Origin: DATJHM01 sp035493895
Lineage (GTDB): Bacteria > Chloroflexota > Ktedonobacteria > Ktedonobacterales > Ktedonobacteraceae
Assembly (NCBI GenBank): GCA_035493895.1
Contig: DATJHM010000057.1
Location: forward strand, 1 to 10,883
Direction of reading: 5' to 3'
DNA length: 10,883 nucleotides
Position numbers and translations under genes: made by a program. Positions 6,990 through 10,883 of this stretch are shown piece after piece. Each line of letters opens with the position of its first letter. Positions within the stretch are counted from its first letter, which is position 1. The notes beneath the pieces are model-generated. The model ran no database searches, was not told where the DNA came from, and worked only from the letters and a program-made list of their open reading frames with translations.

Positions 6990-6999
6990 CTGATCAGAT
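6988..6999. promoter_or_regulatory. 12-bp palindrome at the predicted feo transcription start, candidate operator
   Basis: ATCTGATCAGAT is a perfect palindrome. Its surroundings extend it imperfectly to about CTAATA-TCTGATCAGA-TTACTAG (one-base offset). It overlaps the end of the -10 box and the predicted start near 6996, where an iron-responsive repressor of the Fur or DtxR type would block transcription. The sequence is not a textbook Fur or DtxR box, so the protein that binds is unknown. Confidence 0.45.
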
Positions 7000-7014
7000 T
7001 ACTAGGAATTAAAT

Positions 7015-7081
7015 CGCAGGCAGGCATGAGCCGGGCAGAAACTGCCATCAATCATCCTCGTAGAGGTGCTGCTTGTCTGCG
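7015..7081 (+). ncRNA. Candidate structured leader RNA (three-way junction) upstream of feoA
   Basis: A 12-bp closing stem can form between 7015-7026 (CGCAGGCAGGCA) and 7070-7081 (TGCTTGTCTGCG) with two G-U pairs. It encloses two perfect small hairpins: GGCAG-AAA-CTGCC at 7034-7046 and CCTC-GTA-GAGG at 7056-7066. Together they make a three-way junction ending 18 nt before the feoA Shine-Dalgarno. Placement in an iron-uptake leader suggests a regulatory RNA. I could not match it to a known riboswitch class, and pairing was worked out by eye only. Confidence 0.45.
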
Positions 7082-7098
7082 CCCATCGACATGACGTT

Positions 7099-7104
7099 AA
7101 GGAG
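7099..7104 (+). promoter_or_regulatory. Ribosome binding site that fixes the feoA start at GTG 7111
   Basis: AAGGAG is 6 nt upstream of GTG 7111. The alternative in-frame GTG at 7066 has no comparable site and would translate through part of the foldable leader. Confidence 0.8.
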
Positions 7105-7110
7105 CCAGAC

Positions 7111-7353
7111 GTGAAAGAAGCAGCAACAATAACCCTGAAAGAAATAAAACCGCGCGAAACCTGTGTGGTGCTGGGCATTGCAACACAGGCCGCACTACGC
7201 AAACGCATCATTGATATGGGCGTGACGATCGGCACTGAGATCTACGTGCGTAAACTGGCCCCGCTGGGAGATCCTATGGAGATCAGTCTGCGAGGATATG
7301 AACTGAGCCTGCGTAAGCAAGAAGCCAGTCAGATTCTCGTGAAAAGGATATAG
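7111..7353 (+). CDS. feoA: FeoA, ferrous iron transport accessory protein
   Basis: This 80-residue cytosolic SH3-like protein is required with FeoB for ferrous iron uptake, probably by contacting the FeoB G domain. Family features are visible: RKRIIDMGVTIGTEIYV (residues about 30-46), the conserved APLGDPMEISLRGYELSLR (about 49-67) and the closing EASQILVKRI. With GTG 7111 as start the length fits the usual 75-85 residues. Starting at GTG 7066 would add 15 unconserved residues. The gene ends in tandem stops (TAGTAG) and is followed by feoB after 28 bp, the standard feo order. The upstream palindrome and foldable leader suggest control by iron at both transcription start and leader level, but this is inference. 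Confidence 0.95.
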   Translation: MKEAATITLKEIKPRETCVVLGIATQAALRKRIIDMGVTIGTEIYVRKLAPLGDPMEISLRGYELSLRKQEASQILVKRI

Positions 7354-7381
7354 TAGCTACCTGAAATGGCAGAGGACGCAT

Positions 7382-9427
7382 ATGAAGGAGAGCATGGCAC
7401 ATATCGAGGGGGACTGTACCATCGCGCTGGTGGGCAATCCGAACTGTGGCAAAACAACGCTATTTAACAGGTTGACCGGCTCTAACCAGTCCGTGGGGAA
7501 CTGGCCCGGGGTCACCGTCGAGAAGAAGGTCGGCAAGATCCGCTTAGAGGGCGGACAACTACAGATTATTGATCTACCAGGGATCTATTCGCTCTCTGCC
7601 TGCTCGATAGAAGAGGTAATCGCCAGGGAGTACATCGAGAGCGACGAGCCAGATGTCATTATCAATATCATCGACGCTGCAAATATCGAACGCAATCTGT
7701 TCCTGAGCACTCAGTTGATGGAGATCGGCAAGCCCATCGTGCTCGCTTTAAATATGATGGATATGCTCGAAGCGCGCGGAGAAAGCATCAATGTGCATGG
7801 ATTGGAAGAGGAACTGGGCGTGCCGGTGGTGCCGATCACAGCCAGTAAGGGCCTCGGAATGGAGCTACTGCTGAAGAAGACCCTGGCTCAATATGGCAAG
7901 CACTGCCCACTACCGGCTCTCTACACGCAAAAGCTCGCCCACCATATCACTGCAATAGAGGAGATCCTGACGCTGCCCACGCGCGGACGCATGGTGGCGA
8001 CCAGATTTATAGAGGAGGGGGAGCGCGCATTGGCGGGACTACCTTTACATATCACTGCACATGCACGCCTGGAGACGCAGGTGCAAAGCTTGCTGGCAGA
8101 AGCGTCCCTGGACCGCGATATGCTCATCTCCGACGCACGCTATACCTTCATTACCACGCTGGTTGCACGCTGCGTGACAAGACCAACCAGGAGGCATTCG
8201 TACACCTGCTCCGATCAGATCGATCTGGTGGTTACGAACCGTTTCCTTGCTATACCGATCTTTCTCCTGCTCATGCTCAGTATTTTCCAGCTGGCCTTTG
8301 GCACGGTGGGCGCGTTTTTCACGGAAAAATTCGCTTATCTCCTCAATGACGTCATCTTCAGCTCCCTTGCCACGTTACTCAAGCAGGCGGACGCTTCTCC
8401 CTGGGCATACAGTCTGGTCGTCGATGGCATGCTGGCTGGCGTAGGATCGGTGCTCAATTTTCTGCCCCAGGTGACCATCCTGTTCTTTATGCTGCACATT
8501 CTTGAAGACTCAGGCTATATGGCGCGTGCGGCCTTTATTATGGACCGCTTCCTGCATCGCTTCGGCTTATCGGGCAGAGCCTTTATCCCTATGCTGATGG
8601 GCTTCGGATGCTCGGTCCCCGCCCTGATGGCAACGCGCACGCTGGAGGACGAAAAGGATCGCCGCCTGACGATGATGATCATCCCGTTTATGTCCTGCCA
8701 GGCCAGGCTACCAGTCTATGCCGTCTTCGCAGGCGCGTTCTTCGCGGCCAATCAGTCAGTGATTGTCTTCTCGCTGTATCTGCTGGGCATGGTGGTTGCC
8801 GTCCTCTCGGGCGTTCTGTTGAAGCAGACGATCCTGCGCGGCGGAAGCGCCAATTTCATCATGGAGCTGCCGCCCTATCGCTGGCCGACGCCGAAGAGTC
8901 TGCTACTGCATACCTGGGAACGCGTGCGCGGGTTCCTGTACAAAGCCGGTACGATCCTGCTGGCAGCCAGTATTATCATCTGGTTCATGCAACGTTTCAA
9001 CTTCCAGCTGCAACTGGTCGACGAGAGCAGCCATAGCATCTTCGGCACCCTCGGAGCACTGCTGGCTCCGATCTTTGCCCCACTGGGCTTTGGCGACTGG
9101 CGTGCGGCGATGGCCCTGCTGACCGGGCTGGCCGCCAAGGAGGCCGTGGTGGGTACGCTGGGCATTCTCTACGCCGGAGGAAACGCTACCGGGAACGCTG
9201 TTTCGCTTGCAAGTGCGCTCCCACACGCCTTCTCGCCCCTCTCCGCCTACGCCTTTCTCGCCTTCACGTTATTATATATGCCCTGTATCGCCGCGTTTTC
9301 CACCCTGAAACGCGAGATGAACTCCTGGCAATGGACCATCGGAGCGGTGGCCTACCAGACAGCCGTCGCGTGGCTCGTAGCACTGCTCATCTATCAGATC
9401 GGCAGCCTGCTATTAGCCCTACGCTAG
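7382..9427 (+). CDS. feoB: FeoB, ferrous iron transporter with N-terminal G domain
   Basis: This 681-residue inner-membrane protein imports Fe(II). The cytosolic G domain has G1 GNPNCGKT (18-25), the G2 Thr in GVTVEKK (T45), G3 DLPG (64-67), G4 NMMD (124-127) and G5 ASKG (154-157). A helical GDI-like region follows to about 280. The membrane part from about 287 carries both Gate motifs: EDSGYMARAAF with GFGCSVPALMATRTLEDEKDRR (C410) and SCQARLPVY (C439), then GLAAKEAVVGTLGILY (582-597) and the YMPCIAAFSTLKRE segment (C635). Length is at the short end of normal FeoB proteins. AGAGGA sits 5 nt before ATG 7382; a second in-frame ATG at 7394 follows AAGGAG too closely. The gene is 28 bp after feoA and 15 bp before the small Cys-rich protein, forming one operon. 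Confidence 0.97.
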   Translation: MKESMAHIEGDCTIALVGNPNCGKTTLFNRLTGSNQSVGNWPGVTVEKKVGKIRLEGGQLQIIDLPGIYSLSACSIEEVIAREYIESDEPDVIINIIDAANIERNLFLSTQLMEIGKPIVLALNMMDMLEARGESINVHGLEEELGVPVVPITASKGLGMELLLKKTLAQYGKHCPLPALYTQKLAHHITAIEEILTLPTRGRMVATRFIEEGERALAGLPLHITAHARLETQVQSLLAEASLDRDMLISDARYTFITTLVARCVTRPTRRHSYTCSDQIDLVVTNRFLAIPIFLLLMLSIFQLAFGTVGAFFTEKFAYLLNDVIFSSLATLLKQADASPWAYSLVVDGMLAGVGSVLNFLPQVTILFFMLHILEDSGYMARAAFIMDRFLHRFGLSGRAFIPMLMGFGCSVPALMATRTLEDEKDRRLTMMIIPFMSCQARLPVYAVFAGAFFAANQSVIVFSLYLLGMVVAVLSGVLLKQTILRGGSANFIMELPPYRWPTPKSLLLHTWERVRGFLYKAGTILLAASIIIWFMQRFNFQLQLVDESSHSIFGTLGALLAPIFAPLGFGDWRAAMALLTGLAAKEAVVGTLGILYAGGNATGNAVSLASALPHAFSPLSAYAFLAFTLLYMPCIAAFSTLKREMNSWQWTIGAVAYQTAVAWLVALLIYQIGSLLLALR

Positions 9428-9428
9428 A

Positions 9429-9439
9429 AAAGGAGGTGA
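9429..9439 (+). promoter_or_regulatory. Near-perfect Shine-Dalgarno supporting a TTG start
   Basis: AAAGGAGGTGA, the full anti-16S complement, lies just after the feoB stop. Its AGGAGG core ends 6 nt before TTG 9443. This strong site justifies the rare start codon. Confidence 0.85.
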
Positions 9440-9442
9440 CAT

Positions 9443-9673
9443 TTGATTGATATTTTCATTGTCTTGATCGCCATCGCGATCGTCGTGGGGGTTGTTGCCT
9501 CCCAGATATATAAAAGCGTACAGCCACTACAGCCGAACGATTGCTCTCCGTCCGGCTGTAGTGGCTGTACGCTGAATCAGGTGTGCGCGGCACGTGGGCC
9601 ACGCTATATCAGGGTGAAAGATGTGAGTAGTGTCGAGAGGAATCTTAAAATACCCAGGGAGCATACTGCCTAA
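9443..9673 (+). CDS. FeoB-associated Cys-rich membrane protein
   Basis: This 76-residue protein has one N-terminal membrane helix (residues about 3-23) followed by a cysteine cluster CSPSGCSGCTLNQVC (C34, C39, C42, C48). This layout is that of the small FeoB-associated Cys-rich membrane proteins, which are encoded next to feoB and may aid iron handling or FeoB assembly; their mechanism is not settled. The start is TTG 9443, chosen for the strong ribosome binding site. The protein is longer than most relatives, with a 28-residue basic tail after the last Cys. Two oddities stand out. A perfect 21-bp inverted repeat (9515-9573) spans the linker and Cys-motif codons. The last 29 bp overlap, tail to tail, the gene on the opposite strand. 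Confidence 0.82.
   Translation: MIDIFIVLIAIAIVVGVVASQIYKSVQPLQPNDCSPSGCSGCTLNQVCAARGPRYIRVKDVSSVERNLKIPREHTA
9515..9573 (-). terminator. 21-bp perfect hairpin, likely intrinsic terminator of the minus-strand gene, embedded in a + strand CDS
   Basis: Arms 9515-9535 and 9553-9573 are exact reverse complements with a 17-nt loop; 13 of 21 pairs are G-C. Read on the minus strand the stem runs directly into TTTTATATAT (9515 down to 9506), and it begins 71 nt after the stop of the gene at 9645-10226. It therefore has the shape of a Rho-independent terminator for that gene. On the + strand no T-run follows, so feo transcripts would pass through it. Confidence 0.65.
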
Positions 9674-10226
9674 CATCTCTGCCAAACGCACGCTCCTGCC
9701 AGTGATATCCTACTGTCGCTTCAAAAACAGGAAATCTATCAGCGTATGGAGCCATACCCAAGACAGGCTGCCACCACGAAGTTTCCAACACCGCCACCTG
9801 CTGCTGCCGCCCTTCTTCTAATGTCAGATCCGTCCTATACCTCTCGCGCAATTTAAAACTCGGAAAGGTACGAGCGTATAACAGAGTGGACGGATACGGC
9901 CTGAATGGTTCCACGCCCAGCAGATTTTTCCAGGGAGTATACAGGCGAAATCCCAGGGTATAGTAGGTCATGCCATCCTCGGTTATGACATATCTCGTAC
10001 GTCCAATAGCACGATAGAGATAGATCATCAATATCAAACAGATAAGGCCGGGTATAGTTGTTCCTAGAGAATAGCCAAAACTCGTATGCAATGCTGGGAG
10101 AAACGTGATCAAGCCAAAGACCATCCAGCTCATACCAATCAAAGGGAAGAAGAGGCAAAAAAGACGCCATCGCCAGAAGTGAAATGTAGCATACGCATGC
10201 ACGGTCTCATCTTTTTCATTGTTCAT
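9645..10226 (-). CDS. Two-helix membrane protein with a possible bacterial PH-like domain
   Basis: This 193-residue protein has two membrane helices at about 20-43 and 55-72. The short basic/aromatic N-terminus and the C-terminal two thirds are probably on the cytoplasmic side. Directly after helix 2 comes YVITEDGMTYYTLGFRLYTPWKNLLGVEP (79-107). That beta-hairpin pattern (variable ITxxG, then aromatic-rich strand, then PWxxLxxVE) is common in small bacterial membrane proteins with a PH-like domain. The remainder is rich in Arg and Trp and not recognised. ATG 10226 is the only suitable start before helix 1, though no clear Shine-Dalgarno precedes it. A sigma70-like promoter lies about 60 bp upstream and a strong hairpin 71 bp downstream, so it is probably transcribed alone. 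Function unknown. Confidence 0.75.
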   Translation of the reverse strand: MNNEKDETVHAYATFHFWRWRLFCLFFPLIGMSWMVFGLITFLPALHTSFGYSLGTTIPGLICLILMIYLYRAIGRTRYVITEDGMTYYTLGFRLYTPWKNLLGVEPFRPYPSTLLYARTFPSFKLRERYRTDLTLEEGRQQQVAVLETSWWQPVLGMAPYADRFPVFEATVGYHWQERAFGRDVRQYAPWVF

Positions 10227-10294
10227 TGTGGAGAGATTCTCTTTTTCTTTTTTATTGAAATAAGCTTCTCACATAAGCAGCTACTCGCACCCTA

Positions 10295-10323
10295 AGTATA
10301 TATAATCATGTTACATATGACAA
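10295..10323 (-). promoter_or_regulatory. Sigma70-like promoter (TTGTCA-17-TATACT) for the membrane-protein gene
   Basis: On the minus strand TTGTCA (complement of 10318-10323) and TATACT (complement of 10295-10300) are 17 bp apart. The predicted start lies near 10288, giving a leader of about 60 nt before ATG 10226. Confidence 0.65.
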
Positions 10324-10325
10324 TA

Positions 10326-10375
10326 CATATCACTGACGTTCTCCTCATCATTATCTCGAGTCCATCAGTGATATG
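10326..10375. repeat. 11-bp inverted repeat with 28-bp spacer between two minus-strand genes
   Basis: CATATCACTGA at 10326-10336 and its exact reverse complement at 10365-10375 lie just upstream of the promoter at 10295-10323 and about 30 bp after the dehydrogenase stop. The half-site centres are 39 bp apart, close to four helical turns, which suits paired operator sites. A large-loop terminator for the dehydrogenase is the alternative, but no T-run follows the stem. Confidence 0.5.
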
Positions 10376-10408
10376 CTTCTTAACTACATTTTGCCGATTA
10401 CTATCCTG

Positions 10409-10883
10409 CTAGCCATTCGGGAGAATCAGCGTCTTAATCCCTTCACCACGCCGTACCTGACCGATAGCCTGCGCAAAGTCCTGCAAGGGATAGGCTGTGG
10501 TCAGCATCGCCCGGGTATTGATGACGCCCCCTTGAATAAGATCGAGCGCCGCTTGAAACGAGGAAAGCACGGCCATCGAACCAACAATCGTGATCTCGTC
10601 GTTGTAAATACGAAATGGTGAAAGCGACACACTCGCCTCGTACGACGCAACTCCGAAGATCATAAATTTTCCGCCGCGCTTGACCGCCAGAAATGCCTGC
10701 TCGATCACTGCGGCTACCCCGGTCGCATCAATCACGCAATGGAAGCCTCGTGGCTCATCGGCTAATGCCTGCCGAATATCCGTATAGGTGCGCGTGGCCC
10801 CGAGTTGTTCCGCTCGCGCTAGACGCTGCGCATTCACGTCTACCACGGCGATCCGCGAAGCCCCACCCCGCAGCGCAAGTTGC
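10409..10883 (-). CDS. Zinc-type medium-chain dehydrogenase/reductase (MDR), C-terminal part (5' partial)
   Basis: The reading frame is open from the window edge to TAG at 10409-10411 and shows the last 158 residues of an alcohol/sorbitol/threonine dehydrogenase-like enzyme. It enters within the Rossmann fold at QLALRGGASRIAVVDVN, where the Asp after the second strand suggests NAD rather than NADP. RLARAEQLGAT follows, then the CVIDATG strand, GGKFMIFGV, and the substrate-domain return FRIYNDEITIVGSM, ending GIKTLILPNG. The N-terminal GroES-like domain with the zinc ligands lies beyond the window, so zinc dependence is inferred from family likeness. A GTG at 10846 is inside the conserved fold and is not a start. 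The substrate cannot be told; a sugar alcohol or polyol is likely. An inverted repeat follows about 30 bp after the stop. Confidence 0.88.
   Translation of the reverse strand, partial: QLALRGGASRIAVVDVNAQRLARAEQLGATRTYTDIRQALADEPRGFHCVIDATGVAAVIEQAFLAVKRGGKFMIFGVASYEASVSLSPFRIYNDEITIVGSMAVLSSFQAALDLIQGGVINTRAMLTTAYPLQDFAQAIGQVRRGEGIKTLILPNG

Larger units (their letters stand above)
6542..7110. other. 569-bp divergent control region between the receptor operon and feoA
   Basis: No convincing protein gene is found here. The left half (about 6600-6770) is AT-rich; the right half becomes GC-richer. It contains two + strand sigma70-like promoters, a repeat cluster, a palindrome and a foldable leader, each listed separately. 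A short hairpin GGATTG/CAATCC (6912-6917 with 6926-6931) also occurs. A good minus-strand promoter for the receptor gene was not found by eye. Confidence 0.7.

Noticed and set aside
7015..7081. Calling the leader a NiCo (czcD) riboswitch
   Set aside because: Only some short strings agree; the long closing stem pairs bases that should be unpaired in that class and the 3' conserved segment is missing.
7066..7110. Earlier in-frame GTG start for feoA
   Set aside because: It adds 15 residues not expected in FeoA, lacks a ribosome binding site and overlaps the foldable leader; GTG 7111 has AAGGAG at 6 nt.
8608..9036. 142-codon + strand frame inside feoB
   Set aside because: It is an out-of-frame shadow of the conserved FeoB membrane domain with no family likeness.
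10086..10295. Short + strand frame opposite the membrane-protein start and promoter
   Set aside because: No ribosome binding site or motif; it overlaps the better-supported minus-strand gene and promoter.

Overview
The window looks like a bacterial chromosome segment of moderate to high GC. The 3'-flank genes, the receptor-like binding protein and the general gene mix are reminiscent of Ktedonobacteria (Chloroflexota). That placement is a guess from protein style, not from a marker gene. No rRNA, tRNA, insertion sequence or CRISPR array is visible.

Region 1 (1-3112, + strand) is a tightly packed catabolic operon. It holds the tail of an unidentified CDS, a GntR/FCD regulator, a DUF6282 amidohydrolase-like protein, a GalB-type 4-oxalomesaconate hydratase (PIG-L fold) and an RraA-fold aldolase of the 4-carboxy-4-hydroxy-2-oxoadipate (CHA) type. 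Genes overlap by 7 bp and 4 bp or sit 3 bp apart. The last two enzymes are consecutive steps of the protocatechuate 4,5-cleavage/gallate pathway ending in pyruvate and oxaloacetate. The amidohydrolase-like protein could supply the preceding lactone hydrolysis; this is inference.

Region 2 (3167-6541, - strand) converges on region 1 at a 13-bp inverted repeat. In order of transcription it encodes a receptor-like type 1 periplasmic-binding-fold protein anchored by three membrane helices, a stand-alone formyltransferase with an intact Asn/His/Asp triad, and a 122-residue protein I do not recognise. No ABC permease or ATPase accompanies the binding protein.

Region 3 (6542-9673) is a ferrous-iron uptake locus: a 569-bp control region, then feoA (best start GTG 7111), feoB and a small FeoB-associated Cys-rich membrane protein starting at TTG. 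The control region holds two sigma70-like promoters, a direct/inverted repeat cluster, a 12-bp palindrome at the expected start of transcription, and a 67-nt segment that can fold into a three-way junction just before feoA.

Region 4 (9645-10883, - strand) holds a membrane protein with a possible bacterial PH-like domain, its sigma70-like promoter, a widely spaced inverted repeat, and the C-terminal part of an NAD-type zinc-dependent (MDR) dehydrogenase cut by the window edge. The membrane-protein gene overlaps the last Feo gene tail to tail by 29 bp. Its likely intrinsic terminator, a perfect 21-bp hairpin followed by TTTT on the minus strand, lies inside the Cys-motif coding sequence of the small Feo gene. 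That hairpin and the structured feoA leader are the two most unusual signals in the window.
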